Shown: positions 49,764 to 59,605, counted from the first letter of the stretch. The stretch: 64,000 bases of DNA from Yanghanlia sp047501535 (GCF_047501535.1 NZ_JAZDRJ010000003.1:186001-250000); one strand, 5' to 3'. Program-made: numbers and translations. Notes: generated by a model from the letters alone, not told the origin.

Positions 49764-51842
49764 ATGTCTCGTCCGGCTCCTGCAGCCCGACCCGCAAAAA
49801 AGGTATCCGCAGCCAGTCAGGTTGAACGCAAGCTTGAGCGCCTGGGCTTGGTCGAACCCTCTGATTTTGTGGTTCACCTGCCTATTCGCTACGAGGACGA
49901 AACCCGTATATCGAATATTGGCGCCGTTATGTCCGGCCGCCATGCGCAGGTTGAAGGGGAAGTTCTTTACAGCGAGGTGCAGTTACGCCCACGCCGTCAA
50001 CTGGTGGCGGCGATTTCCGATGGAACGGGCCGCCTCTATCTGCGCTGGCTGCATTTTTATCCGAGTCAACAGCGCCTGGTGGAAACCGGGCGCCGGATTC
50101 GGGTGCGCGGTGAAGTCAGGCAGGGTTTTAACGGGCTGGAGATAGTCCACCCAAAAGTCAGCAAGGTGGACGAACCCCTGCCCGATGCGCTGACGCCCGT
50201 TTACCCTACAACCGACGGCCTTTCTCAGCCTGTCTTGCGTCGCCGTATTCAGCTTGCGCTGGAACAAGCGGATTTATCCGAATCCCTGCCGCCGGCACTG
50301 TGCGAATCACTAGCGCTGCCTTCATTCTCTGAAGCGATTCGTACCCTGCATGCGCCGGCGGCGGGCTTGTCGGTACACGATCTCGTAGAACGCGGCCACC
50401 CGGCTTGGCGCCGCATTAAGTTCGACGAGCTGCTGGCTCAGCAACTGTCGCTTGCGCTGGCCCGCAAGCGGCGCCGCGCACAACGTGCCCAGCCGCTGGC
50501 AGCCAGCGATGCGCAGCTATTGAGTCGCCTGCGCGAAAGCCTTCCCTTTGCGTTAACGGCTGCGCAGGAGCGTGTCGTTGAAGAGATCTCGGCCGACCTG
50601 GCTCGCGGCTACCCCATGCATCGCTTGTTGCAGGGCGATGTGGGCAGTGGCAAGACGGTTGTCGCCGCCTTTGCGGCGGCCCAAGCCATTGCCAGCGGTT
50701 CTCAAGTTGCGTTGATGGCGCCCACGGAAATTCTTGCCGAACAGCATTTCAGCAAGCTGGCCGGTTGGCTTGACCCGCTTGGGGTAAAGGTGGAATGGCT
50801 GACTGGCAGCCTGACACAAAAGCAGCGCCGCCTGGCGTTGGAAGCCATTGCGGCGGGTGAGGCCGACTTAGTAATCGGCACCCAGGCCCTGATTCAAGAC
50901 AAAGTCCAGTTCCCCCGTTTGGGGTTGGTCATTCTCGACGAGCAGCATCGCTTTGGGGTGGCGCAGCGCCTGGAACTGAACCGCAAGGGCGACGAAAACC
51001 AGGGCGGCGGCCAACCGCGCATGCCGCATCAACTCAATATGAGTGCCACACCGATTCCGCGCACGTTGGCCATGACCTTCTTTGCGGATCTCGACGTTTC
51101 GATGATTGATGAATTACCGCCGGGGCGCAGTCCGGTCATCACCAAACTGGTGTCTGATGCGCGGCGCGAAGAAGTGCTCGCCTTGGTGCACCGTGAAGTC
51201 CAAGAAGGCCGGCAGGCGTATTGGGTGTGCCCGTTGGTTGAGGAAAGTGAAGCTCTGCAACTGCAAACGGCGGCCGATACCCATGAATGGTTGAGCGGCG
51301 CGTTTCCCGATATGGCCGTGGGCCTGATGCACGGGCGCATGCCACCCGCTGAGAAGCAGCAGGTGATGGAGGCCTTTCGTAACGGTGATGTTCAGTTATT
51401 GGTCGCAACGACGGTCATTGAGGTGGGGGTGGACGTACCCAACGCCTGCCTGATGATTATCGAGCATGCCGAACGCTTCGGGCTGGCTCAACTGCACCAG
51501 CTCAGGGGCCGGGTAGGGCGTGGCACCGGGCAGTCGGTGTGCGTGCTGCTTTATCAGGGGCCGTTGAGTATGGTGGCGCGCGAGCGCTTGAAAGCCATGT
51601 ACGAAACCACCGACGGCTTTGAGATCGCCCGCCGCGACCTTGAACAACGCGGGCCTGGCGAGTTTCTTGGAATGCGTCAATCGGGGCAGGAATTGCTGCG
51701 TTACGCAGATCTGCAATCGGATTCCGCCATTGTCGAGCAGGCGCGCGACGCAGCCGCCATGCTGATGCGTGAGCATCCAGAGCATGTCCGTAAACATCTG
51801 CAGCGCTGGATGCGTGGCCGCGAAGATCTACTCAGGAGCTAA
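49764..51842 (+). CDS. recG: ATP-dependent DNA helicase RecG
   Basis: A 692-residue helicase that remodels stalled forks and Holliday junctions. The N-terminal wedge domain (about 1-160, with an OB fold) is followed by a helicase domain: Walker A LLQGDVGSGKTVVAAFA near residue 291, the motif VILDEQHRFGVAQR, and SATPIPRTLAMTFFAD. The C-terminal motif QLHQLRGRVGRG is the SF2 motif VI. Length matches E. coli (693). It runs close to oxyR, whose ATG is 29 bases after the recG stop. Confidence 0.97.
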   Translation: MSRPAPAARPAKKVSAASQVERKLERLGLVEPSDFVVHLPIRYEDETRISNIGAVMSGRHAQVEGEVLYSEVQLRPRRQLVAAISDGTGRLYLRWLHFYPSQQRLVETGRRIRVRGEVRQGFNGLEIVHPKVSKVDEPLPDALTPVYPTTDGLSQPVLRRRIQLALEQADLSESLPPALCESLALPSFSEAIRTLHAPAAGLSVHDLVERGHPAWRRIKFDELLAQQLSLALARKRRRAQRAQPLAASDAQLLSRLRESLPFALTAAQERVVEEISADLARGYPMHRLLQGDVGSGKTVVAAFAAAQAIASGSQVALMAPTEILAEQHFSKLAGWLDPLGVKVEWLTGSLTQKQRRLALEAIAAGEADLVIGTQALIQDKVQFPRLGLVILDEQHRFGVAQRLELNRKGDENQGGGQPRMPHQLNMSATPIPRTLAMTFFADLDVSMIDELPPGRSPVITKLVSDARREEVLALVHREVQEGRQAYWVCPLVEESEALQLQTAADTHEWLSGAFPDMAVGLMHGRMPPAEKQQVMEAFRNGDVQLLVATTVIEVGVDVPNACLMIIEHAERFGLAQLHQLRGRVGRGTGQSVCVLLYQGPLSMVARERLKAMYETTDGFEIARRDLEQRGPGEFLGMRQSGQELLRYADLQSDSAIVEQARDAAAMLMREHPEHVRKHLQRWMRGREDLLRS

Positions 51843-51870
51843 TGAATGGAATGGCTCAGTAGGAAACACT

Positions 51871-52824
51871 ATGACTTTGACTGAACTGAAGTACATTGTT
51901 GCGGTGGCACGGGAACGCCATTTCGGTCGTGCCGCCGACGCCTGTTTCGTGAGTCAGCCCACGCTTTCGGTTGCTATCCGTAAACTGGAAGATGAGTTGG
52001 GCGTGGTGCTGTTTGAGCGCGGCGGCAGTGAAATCGGCATCACCGATGTGGGGCTGCGTGTTATCGCGCAAGCCCAGAAGGTGCTTGAAGAAGCCGCCAT
52101 GGTGAAGGAGATCGCCCGTCAAGGCGAAGACCCGCTGGCAGGCCCTTTGCGTGTTGGCATCATTTATACGATTGCGCCTTACCTGCTACCCCGGCTGGTG
52201 CCTACGCAGGTGGAGCAGACACCGCAGATGCCGCTGGTGCTACAGGAAAACTACACTACCCGATTGCTGGAGCTCTTGCGGCAAGGGGAACTGGATTGCG
52301 CCATCGCCGCGCTGCCGGTTCCTGACACTGGCCTGACCATCGAACCGCTTTACGATGAGCCATTTGTGGTGGCCGTTCCCGCTCGACATCCCTGGGCGTC
52401 ACGCGAGCGGATCAATTCGGATGAGCTGAAGAACGAAACCATGTTGTTGCTGGGCAGCGGTCATTGTTTTCGTGATCAAGTGCTGGAGGTCTGCCCCGAG
52501 TTCGCGCGCTACTCGGCCTCCAGTGAAGGCATACAACGCAGCTTTGAAGGTTCCTCTCTCGAGACCATTCGACATATGGTGGCGGCGGGCCTTGGCGTAA
52601 CCGTGATGCCGGCCAGTTCGCTTAATATTGCAGGCGCTGCCGACGACCCGGAAGGGCTGCTATTGCGTTACATCCCTTTTGAAGAGCCGGTGCCTGACAG
52701 GCGAGTCGTGTTGATCTGGCGGAAGAGCTTTCCGCGCCCGGCAGCCATGCATGCATTGGCCACCAGTATTCGCGATTGCGGGTTACCCGGCGTGCACTAT
52801 TTGGCTGCCGAAGATTTGGCGTAA
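51871..52824 (+). CDS. oxyR: OxyR, hydrogen-peroxide-sensing LysR regulator
   Basis: A 317-residue regulator from ATG 51871 (MTLTELKYIVAVARERHFGR). The N-terminal helix-turn-helix has FVSQPTLSVAIRKLEDELG. The redox pair is conserved: GSGHCFRDQVLEVC has Cys about residue 200 and its partner nine residues later, matching Cys199 and Cys208 of E. coli OxyR. Oxidation would form the activating disulfide. Its regulon is not visible here; no catalase or ahp gene is nearby. It lies behind recG, an order I recall from Bordetella-type genomes. Confidence 0.95.
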   Translation: MTLTELKYIVAVARERHFGRAADACFVSQPTLSVAIRKLEDELGVVLFERGGSEIGITDVGLRVIAQAQKVLEEAAMVKEIARQGEDPLAGPLRVGIIYTIAPYLLPRLVPTQVEQTPQMPLVLQENYTTRLLELLRQGELDCAIAALPVPDTGLTIEPLYDEPFVVAVPARHPWASRERINSDELKNETMLLLGSGHCFRDQVLEVCPEFARYSASSEGIQRSFEGSSLETIRHMVAAGLGVTVMPASSLNIAGAADDPEGLLLRYIPFEEPVPDRRVVLIWRKSFPRPAAMHALATSIRDCGLPGVHYLAAEDLA

Positions 52825-52914
52825 GCGCCTAGGGTTTACCCGAGACCCGGCCGCTTGCCGCGTTGTGCGGGGCACGGGCGGTGTATGCTTAACCGCAAAC
52901 TTTCTGGAGGATTT

Positions 52915-54036
52915 ATGAAAGCAAAATTCACACCCATTGCCGCTGCTCTGGGTCTTGCTGCAGGCATGTTGATGTCTGCCGGTGCTCACGCCGACACCAT
53001 CAAAATTGCCATTGCCGGGCCCTTTACCGGAGCGGTCACCCAATACGGCGCCATGGTGAAAGAAGGCGTTGATACCGCAGTTGAGATGATTAACGCCTCA
53101 GGCGGCGTGTTGGGTAAGCAGCTTGAAACCGTTCTCATGGACGACAGCTGCGAGCCCAAGCAAGGTCCTGTGGTGGCTAACCGCGTGGTGAACGACGGCA
53201 TTCATTATGTTGTCGGCCATGTCTGCTCAGGCGCCACCATCGCTGCCACCAATATTTACGACAGCGAAGGTGTACTCATGATCTCTCCTTCAGCCACGGC
53301 TCCCGCTGTGACAGACGGCAAAGATTATGAAATGATTTTCCGCACCATTGGGCGCGACGATCAGCAAGGCCCGGCCGCTGCCCAGTTCATTATTGAAACC
53401 ATCAAGCCGCAGGCTGTCGCTGTTCTGCACGACAAACAGTCGTACGGTCAGGGCATTGCCGCCGCTGTGCGCGACACGCTTGAGAAAGCCGATGTCAAAG
53501 TGGCGATGTTTGAAGGTATCAACGCGGGCGACAGCGATTACTCCGCCGTCATCACGAAAATCCGTAGCAGCGGAGCAGATTTCGTCTACTACGGTGGCTA
53601 TCACCCCGAAATGGGTCTGTTGCTGCGCCAAGGCGCCGAGCAGGGCCTGAACGTTAAGTTCATGGGCCCTGAGGGCGTGGGTAACCCGGATATCAACGCC
53701 ATTGCCGGTGCTTCGGTTGACGGCATGCTGGTAACGTTGCCCGCCGACTTCACCCAAGACCCCGCCAACGCCGACATCGTCAAAGCGTTTAAGGATAAAA
53801 ACCGTAACCCGGGCGGCGCTTTCCAGCTAACCGCATTCTCGGCAACTACGGCTATCGCTGAAGGCATTAAGGCTGTGGGCGAGGACGATCCAGTCAAGGT
53901 CGCTGAGTGGCTGCACAAGAACAGCGTGAAAACCCCCATCGGCGAATTGTCTTGGAACGACCAAGGCGACTTGGAAGAGTTCCGCTTTGATATCTTCACC
54001 TGGAAGCAGGACGGCAGCAAAGAAGTCTATAAATAA
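52915..54036 (+). CDS. Branched-chain amino acid ABC transporter binding protein (LivK type), copy 1
   Basis: A 373-residue periplasmic binding protein from ATG 52915 with a CTGGAGG site. The signal peptide runs to AGAHA; the mature part starts DTIKIAIAGPFTGAVTQYG. It is homologous over its length to copy 2 at 59760-60878, sharing INAGDSDYSAVITK against INVGDSDYSAVITK. It has no transporter genes beside it; a strong terminator follows. It probably serves the LivHMGF complex 7 kb downstream as an additional receptor with different amino acid preference; that is inference. Confidence 0.92.
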   Translation: MKAKFTPIAAALGLAAGMLMSAGAHADTIKIAIAGPFTGAVTQYGAMVKEGVDTAVEMINASGGVLGKQLETVLMDDSCEPKQGPVVANRVVNDGIHYVVGHVCSGATIAATNIYDSEGVLMISPSATAPAVTDGKDYEMIFRTIGRDDQQGPAAAQFIIETIKPQAVAVLHDKQSYGQGIAAAVRDTLEKADVKVAMFEGINAGDSDYSAVITKIRSSGADFVYYGGYHPEMGLLLRQGAEQGLNVKFMGPEGVGNPDINAIAGASVDGMLVTLPADFTQDPANADIVKAFKDKNRNPGGAFQLTAFSATTAIAEGIKAVGEDDPVKVAEWLHKNSVKTPIGELSWNDQGDLEEFRFDIFTWKQDGSKEVYK

Positions 54037-54126
54037 GCTTCTAATGTCTTGCGTAGCAGAGGCGGCTTGAGTAGGGCGCCTCTGCACAAGACATCAATCG
54101 CAGGCAGTAGCGATTTGCCTGATCTC

Positions 54127-54167
54127 ACCCCATGTGGCTGGCTTGTCCAGTCCTTGGGGTTTTTTTC
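54127..54167 (+). terminator. Terminator downstream of the first LivK gene
   Basis: ACCCCA (54127-54132) pairs with TGGGGT (54155-54160) around an inner CTGG/CCAG hairpin, followed by a run of seven T. It lies about 90 bases after the stop codon. Confidence 0.8.
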
Positions 54168-54228
54168 ATAGATATAGGCTGGTGCCAATGGCCGTCAATT
54201 TTAAGGGTTGTGCTTAAGCGGCCTTTTT

Positions 54229-55323
54229 TTAATGCGCTTGCTCTTCAATGCGCTTACCGGTTTTTCCGTCAAACCAGTGCAAGGGGTGAACGCCGTCGTC
54301 GCCGACCTCAATGGTTTCGCCGATTTCCAGTGGGGCTTTAGCTGTTTCATTGGCTGAGCAACGCAGCACAATCGGCGTGTCGCCGTGGCGGCCATGAACG
54401 AGCTGTTCAGACCCCAGGATTTCTATCATTTCAATTTCCATGGGGGTGCCAGGGGCGTGCAGGCGCATGTGTTCCGGGCGCATACCCAGAAAACATTCCC
54501 GGTCTTCCACATATGCTGGCACTAGGCGCCCGGGTATATTGAGGCCCACGCCGTTCTCGTCTCGCACACGACGCAAGGTGTCTACGCGCACAGGGATCAG
54601 GTTCATGGGGGGCGAGCCGATGAAAGAGGCCACAAAAGTCGATGCAGGTTTCTCAAAGACCTGAGAGGGTGTACCCACTTGTTCGGCCACGCCGCCGTTC
54701 ATCACCACCATGCGCTGTGCCAGCGTCATGGCTTCGACTTGGTCGTGGGTGACATACAGGCTGGTGGTGTTAAGGCGCCGGTGCAGCTTCTGGATTTCCA
54801 GCCGCATTTGTACACGGAGCTTGGCATCCAGATTGGAAAGCGGTTCGTCGAACAAAAAAACCTTGGGTTCTCGCACAATGGCGCGCCCCATAGCGACGCG
54901 CTGGCGTTGCCCACCAGAAAGCTGGCGAGGTTTGCGATCAAGAAGGTGGTTTAGCTCAAGAATGCCAGCCGCGTCGGTGACGCGCTGACGGATTTCATCC
55001 TTGGATAAGCCTCGTATCTTCAAGCCATATGCCATATTGTCGAACACCGACATATGGGGGTAGAGCGCGTAGTTCTGGAACACCATGGCAATATCGCGCT
55101 TGGCCGGTTCCAGTTGGTTCACGACCACATCGTCGATCAAAATTTCACCGTCGGTAATGCTTTCCAGGCCGGCTACCATGCGCATCAGGGTGGATTTTCC
55201 ACAGCCTGAAGGCCCGACTATGACGATGAATTCGCCGTCAGCCACCTCCAGATTCAGGCCATGTATGACGGCGACATCACCCGGGTAGGTTTTCTTGACT
55301 TCTTTGATGCTCAGGGTTGCCAT
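54229..55323 (-). CDS. ugpC: sn-Glycerol-3-phosphate ABC transporter ATPase
   Basis: A 364-residue CUT1-type ATPase. Walker A is VGPSGCGKSTLMRM, signature LSGGQRQRVAMGRAI, Walker B VFLFDEPLSNLD. The C-terminal regulatory OB domain follows (about 235-364), with LGMRPEHMRLH. This gives UgpC/MalK architecture; the ugpB-A-E neighbours decide UgpC. It is the last gene of ugpB-ugpA-ugpE-ugpC and lies 24 bases after ugpE. A glycerophosphodiester phosphodiesterase (ugpQ) does not follow. Confidence 0.93.
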   Translation of the reverse strand: MATLSIKEVKKTYPGDVAVIHGLNLEVADGEFIVIVGPSGCGKSTLMRMVAGLESITDGEILIDDVVVNQLEPAKRDIAMVFQNYALYPHMSVFDNMAYGLKIRGLSKDEIRQRVTDAAGILELNHLLDRKPRQLSGGQRQRVAMGRAIVREPKVFLFDEPLSNLDAKLRVQMRLEIQKLHRRLNTTSLYVTHDQVEAMTLAQRMVVMNGGVAEQVGTPSQVFEKPASTFVASFIGSPPMNLIPVRVDTLRRVRDENGVGLNIPGRLVPAYVEDRECFLGMRPEHMRLHAPGTPMEIEMIEILGSEQLVHGRHGDTPIVLRCSANETAKAPLEIGETIEVGDDGVHPLHWFDGKTGKRIEEQAH

Positions 55324-55347
55324 AGTATTGATTCCCGACAGCGGGTT

Positions 55348-56187
55348 CTATTTTTCGGAGTCGATCAAGCCTTTGACGAACCATTTTTGCATCAACAGTA
55401 CGACCAAGGCGGGCGGCAGCATGGCCAGCAGGGCAGTAGCCATCACCAGATTCCATTCGGTCACCGCATCGCCGCCGGCAATCATGCGCTTAATGCCGAC
55501 CACAATGGGGTACATATCTTCGCTGGTGGTCATGATGAGCGGCCACAGATATTGGTTCCAGCCATAGATAAACTGGATGACAAAAAGCGCGGCGATGCTG
55601 GTCTTGGAAAGCGGCAGCAAGATATCCTTGAAAAAGCGTATCGGCCCTGCGCCGTCAATGCGGGCCGCCTCAACCAGTTCATCCGGAATGGTCAGGAAAA
55701 ACTGTCGGAACAGAAAGGTCGCGGTGGCAGAAGCGATCAAGGGAAGTGTCAGGCCCGCATAGCTGTTGAGCATGCCCAGGCCCGCCACGACTTCATACGT
55801 GGGCGTGATGCGGACTTCCACAGGCAGCATCAAGGTGATGAAAATCATCCAGAAAAAGAACATGCGCAACCGAAAGCGGAAATACACCACGGCAAAGGCC
55901 GACAGCATGGAAATCACAATCTTTCCGACGGCGATCACCAGGGCCATAACGGAACTGACCCACATCATACGGGCGACATCGGGCGCGCCGCCGCTGCCGG
56001 TTAGCACGGCTTTATAGTTGTCCAGAAAATGGCTGCCCGGCCATAGGGACATCGGAGCGCGCGCCACTTCCTGAGCTGTCTGTGTAGAAGCGATGAACGC
56101 CACGTACAGAGGGAAGGCGATGACGGCCACCCCTAGAAGCAGAACCAGATGGGTGAAGAAATCGAGATAAGGCCGACGTTCAACCAT
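55348..56187 (-). CDS. ugpE: sn-Glycerol-3-phosphate ABC transporter permease
   Basis: A 279-residue inner membrane permease of the MalG-like class with six hydrophobic helices. The cytoplasmic EAA loop is DELVEAARIDGAGPIRFFKD near residue 190. It pairs with UgpA. It lies 21 bases behind ugpA and 24 bases ahead of ugpC. The name follows from gene order and size; E. coli UgpE has 281 residues. Confidence 0.92.
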   Translation of the reverse strand: MVERRPYLDFFTHLVLLLGVAVIAFPLYVAFIASTQTAQEVARAPMSLWPGSHFLDNYKAVLTGSGGAPDVARMMWVSSVMALVIAVGKIVISMLSAFAVVYFRFRLRMFFFWMIFITLMLPVEVRITPTYEVVAGLGMLNSYAGLTLPLIASATATFLFRQFFLTIPDELVEAARIDGAGPIRFFKDILLPLSKTSIAALFVIQFIYGWNQYLWPLIMTTSEDMYPIVVGIKRMIAGGDAVTEWNLVMATALLAMLPPALVVLLMQKWFVKGLIDSEK

Positions 56188-56208
56188 GCGACAACTGTAC
56201 GCCCCCTT

Positions 56209-57090
56209 TCAATAATTGACCTTGCGGTCGATATAACGGAACTGCACCACGGTCAGTGCAATGACAATCAACATCAAAATGACCGATTGTGCTGCCGACG
56301 AGCCGATATCCAGCCCTTTGAAGCCCGTAGTGTAGACCTTGTAAACCAGAATGGAGGTGGACGTGCCGGGGCCGCCCTGCGTCATGATGTCGATAATGGC
56401 GAAGGTGTCGAAAAAGGCGTAGATCACATTCACCACCAGCAAAAAGAAAGTGGTGGGCGATAACAGCGGGAACACAATGCTCCAGAAGCGCCTGAAGGGG
56501 CCCGCGCCGTCGATGGCAGCCGCTTCAAGTAAGGAGCGGGGAATGGCCTGTAACCCGGCTAGGAAGAAAATGAAGTTATACGAGATTTGCTTCCAGACCG
56601 CCGCCAGCACGACCAGGGTCATGGCATCGGTGGAGTTCAGGCGCGGGTTCCACGCCAGGCCGGCTTCCATCATGTACACGGCCAGTATCCCGACCGACGG
56701 TGAGAACAGGAACAACCACAGCACACCGGCCACCGCCGTCGCTACGGCATAGGGCCAGATCAGCAGATTGCGGTAGAAGACTGCAGCATGCACGACTCGG
56801 TTAGCCAAAACGGCCAGCAATAAAGAAACGCTCAGCCCCAATACCGCCACCAGCGCGGAAAAAACCGCTGTGACCTTGAAAGCGTTCAGATACTCCGGGT
56901 CGCGCAGCAAGTCACGGAAGTTGTCCAGACCGACAAACATGGATGACAGCCCGAACGGATCTTCCAGGTGAAAGGCTTGCCACAGCGCCTGACCTGCCGG
57001 CAGGAAAAAAAAGATGAGGGTGATCGCCAGTTGTGGCGCCACCAGCAGGTAGGGCAAGGTTTTGTGGTTGAAAACGACGCGTTTTTCCAT
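56209..57090 (-). CDS. ugpA: sn-Glycerol-3-phosphate ABC transporter permease
   Basis: A 293-residue MalF-like permease with six helices. The N-terminal PYLLVAPQLAITLIFFFLPA is strongly UgpA-like. The EAA loop reads RSLLEAAAIDGAGPFRRFWS near residue 192. E. coli UgpA has 295 residues. It is separated from ugpB by 141 bases that hold an intercistronic hairpin. It forms the channel with UgpE. Confidence 0.93.
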   Translation of the reverse strand: MEKRVVFNHKTLPYLLVAPQLAITLIFFFLPAGQALWQAFHLEDPFGLSSMFVGLDNFRDLLRDPEYLNAFKVTAVFSALVAVLGLSVSLLLAVLANRVVHAAVFYRNLLIWPYAVATAVAGVLWLFLFSPSVGILAVYMMEAGLAWNPRLNSTDAMTLVVLAAVWKQISYNFIFFLAGLQAIPRSLLEAAAIDGAGPFRRFWSIVFPLLSPTTFFLLVVNVIYAFFDTFAIIDIMTQGGPGTSTSILVYKVYTTGFKGLDIGSSAAQSVILMLIVIALTVVQFRYIDRKVNY

Positions 57091-57196
57091 GGCAAGTCAC
57101 AAAAACAACAGGGAAGCCCCTGAGCATTTCCAGTTAATAGACTGGCTGATGCCGGGCTTCCCTGGAAGTCCGAATGCGGCGGATTTTAGTTCATGA

Positions 57197-57226
57197 GCGC
57201 CTGGCCGCTGAACCGGCAGCCAGGCG
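57197..57226 (-). other. Intercistronic hairpin after ugpB
   Basis: CGCCTGGC (57198-57205) pairs with GCCAGGCG (57219-57226) over a 13-base loop and there is no T tract. Such hairpins between a binding-protein gene and its permease genes often protect the first message; that function is inferred. Confidence 0.5.
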
Positions 57227-57231
57227 TGTAT

Positions 57232-58539
57232 TTACTTGACGCTGGATTCGAAGCGTTTCAGTAGTTCGTTGCCGCGTTGGACGATGCGCTTCATCCCTTC
57301 TTCGGCACTGACTTCGCCGGCGAAGATGCGTTCCATCTCGCCATCAGCGATTTCGCGGATCTGCGGCAAATAGCCCAGCCGCACGCCACGGGAATGCTCT
57401 GTGGTGTCGGCGTCCAGCTGGCGCACAGCGATATCGGTACCGGGGTTTTCGGTGTAGAAGCCGGAATCCTTGGTGACTTCGTAACCGGCTTTTGTTACCG
57501 GCACATAGCCGGTCTGCTGATGCCACTTGGCCGCCAGTTCAGGGCTGGAAATGTACTTGAAGAACTGGGTTACGCCTTTATAAGTTTCCGGAGATTTATT
57601 GGCGAACACCCATAATGAAGCACCGCCGATAATGGTGTTTTGCGGTGCGCCTTCAATATCGTCGTGGTAGGGCAGGGTGGTGGTGCCAAACGCGAAGTCG
57701 CCATTGCGAATGATGTTGGCACGCGAACCGCTCGAACCTGTGAACATGCCGCACTTTCCTGAGGTAAACAGTGCGTTGGGTGCGTCGCCGCGGCCACCAT
57801 AGGTAAAGGTGCCGTCTTTGGCCATCTGAGCCAGGAAGTCAAAGTGCTTAACAAAGGCAGGGGCGTCCATATTCAGGCGCGCATCCAGGCCGTCAAAGCC
57901 ATTGTTCTGGGTAGCGTAAGGCACGTTATGCCATGCCGCGAATGTTTCCAGTTGAATCCAGGAAGGCCAGCCGGTGGTGTAGCCGCATTCCAGGCCCGAT
58001 TCACGCAGCTTTTTGCCCGCTTCCGCAACATCCTGCCAGGTTTTTGGCGGGTTTTCTGGGTCAAGGCCGGCTTTTTCAAAGGCGTCCTTGTTGTAGTAGA
58101 GAACCGGCGTCGAGCTATTGAAAGGCATGGAAATCAGCTTGCCTTCCGATGATGAGTAGTAGCTTGCCACTGCACCGAGAAAGTCAGCCGGGTTGATGGG
58201 GTCGCCCACTTCCTCAGACATTTCTTGTATGGGTTTGACTGCGCCTTTGGCGTACATCATGGTCGCCGTTCCGACCTCGAATACTTGCAGAATATCGGGC
58301 GCGTTGCTGGCTCTGAAGGCCGCAATGCCGGCATTCATGGATTCGCCGTAAGCGCCCTTGTAGATGGCGTTCACGGTGTAGTCGCTCTGGCTTTCGTTAA
58401 AGCCTGTCACCAGTTCGTTAACCCGATCGCCCAATGCGCCTTCCATTGAGTGCCAGAAAGTGATTTCCGTTGCGGCGTAGGCGCTTCCCAGAGCGGCGAT
58501 CAGGCCGCTGAAGGAAAGGGCGAGGAACTTGACTTTCAT
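57232..58539 (-). CDS. ugpB: sn-Glycerol-3-phosphate binding protein
   Basis: A 435-residue periplasmic protein from ATG 58539 with a GGAGAG site. Signal peptide to SAYA; mature protein starts ATEITFWHSMEGALGDRVNE, typical of UgpB. Further matches are YKGAYGESMNAGIAAFRASN and APDILQVFEVGTATMMYAKG. It collects glycerol 3-phosphate and glycerophosphodiesters for the UgpAEC transporter, useful as phosphate or carbon sources. E. coli controls it by PhoB; I do not see an unmistakable Pho box, only a direct repeat further upstream. Confidence 0.93.
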   Translation of the reverse strand: MKVKFLALSFSGLIAALGSAYAATEITFWHSMEGALGDRVNELVTGFNESQSDYTVNAIYKGAYGESMNAGIAAFRASNAPDILQVFEVGTATMMYAKGAVKPIQEMSEEVGDPINPADFLGAVASYYSSSEGKLISMPFNSSTPVLYYNKDAFEKAGLDPENPPKTWQDVAEAGKKLRESGLECGYTTGWPSWIQLETFAAWHNVPYATQNNGFDGLDARLNMDAPAFVKHFDFLAQMAKDGTFTYGGRGDAPNALFTSGKCGMFTGSSGSRANIIRNGDFAFGTTTLPYHDDIEGAPQNTIIGGASLWVFANKSPETYKGVTQFFKYISSPELAAKWHQQTGYVPVTKAGYEVTKDSGFYTENPGTDIAVRQLDADTTEHSRGVRLGYLPQIREIADGEMERIFAGEVSAEEGMKRIVQRGNELLKRFESSVK

Positions 58540-58689
58540 AGGGAGCTCTCCTGAAAAAACATCATGACCATTCAAAGTAAAACTGCGTCGATTGAAGTGG
58601 GTGCAGTCTATGGAATGTTCTTGACAAGGACGTGACCAGACGCGGTAAATGCGCTACAGGCGCCCCAATGTAGCCACATTCGTGAAAAT

Positions 58690-58715
58690 GCGTCAATGAA
58701 AACCGCGTCAATGAA
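58690..58715. repeat. Tandem direct repeat between ugpB and proC
   Basis: GCGTCAATGAA occurs at 58690-58700 and 58705-58715, a 15-base period. It is 150 bases upstream of the ugpB start and 60 bases upstream of proC. It is a possible binding site for an unidentified regulator. Confidence 0.45.
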
Positions 58716-58774
58716 TAGGCGGCGGATCAATCTAAAACGATGCGCTGGAAGTTTCCAAACCGTACAATGGCGCC

Positions 58775-59605
58775 ATGAACCAAGAAATCACCATTGCATT
58801 CATTGGCGGAGGCAATATGGCTTCTGCCCTGGGCGCCGGGCTTATCGGTAAACGTTGTGGCGCGCACGATGTTCATGTCATCGACATCAATCCGGAGGCC
58901 TTGCAAAGTTGGGCACAGCAGGGATGTTCTACCGCAACCGGGCCTGACGATACATTGGCCAGCCAGCGCATCTGGGTGCTGGCTGTTAAGCCGCAATTCA
59001 TGAAAGAAACGGTGGCGGGCCTGCGGCCCTACCTGCAACCCGATACGCTGGTTGTCAGCATAGCGGCCGGTATTTCAGCGCAAGCGCTGGGGGCCTGGTT
59101 GGGCTGCCCTGAACAACCTTGGACACGGCTGGTTCGCAGCATGCCCAACACCCCCGCACTGATTGCCGCCGGCGCAACCGGCCTGATGGCGGGCAGTGGG
59201 GTGAGCGAAGCGGAGCGCGCTCAAGTGCAGATGCTTTTCAAAGCCGTAGGCGAAGTGGTGTGGGTGGACGACGACCACGCGATTGATGTGGTGACGTCGC
59301 TGTCCGGCAGTGGGCCGGCCTATGTGTTTCTGTTCCTCGAAGCGATGATTTCCGCCGCGGTGGAACAAGGCATGGATGCCGCCCAGGCTCGCCGGCTGGC
59401 ATTGGCCACGGTCAGCGGTGCCACTCAGTTGGCCGGGCTTTCGCACGAAGATCTTGCCACGTTGCGCGAACGGGTGACGTCCAAGGGCGGCACTACCGCA
59501 GCGGCGCTGGATGTGTTGAATCAGAACGATTTTTCCGGCACGGTGCGCAACGCCATGTTGGCCGCCGCGAAGCGTGCGGAAGAGCTATCGCGCGATTTTT
59601 CTTGA
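58775..59605 (+). CDS. proC: Pyrroline-5-carboxylate reductase
   Basis: A 276-residue Rossmann enzyme for the last step of proline synthesis (pyrroline-5-carboxylate to proline, NAD(P)H). N-terminal IAFIGGGNMASALGAGLIGK; the segment LVRSMPNTPALIAAGATGL; and C-terminal signature SGSGPAYVFLFLEAMISAAV with the following active-site loop, then SKGGTTAAALDVL. Full family length. It is divergent from ugpB and followed by the second LivK gene after 154 bases. Confidence 0.96.
   Translation: MNQEITIAFIGGGNMASALGAGLIGKRCGAHDVHVIDINPEALQSWAQQGCSTATGPDDTLASQRIWVLAVKPQFMKETVAGLRPYLQPDTLVVSIAAGISAQALGAWLGCPEQPWTRLVRSMPNTPALIAAGATGLMAGSGVSEAERAQVQMLFKAVGEVVWVDDDHAIDVVTSLSGSGPAYVFLFLEAMISAAVEQGMDAAQARRLALATVSGATQLAGLSHEDLATLRERVTSKGGTTAAALDVLNQNDFSGTVRNAMLAAAKRAEELSRDFS

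Noticed and set aside
55261..56004. A 247-codon His/Gln-rich open frame antisense to ugpE
   Set aside because: A shadow of the ugpE coding strand, without a ribosome site or family features.
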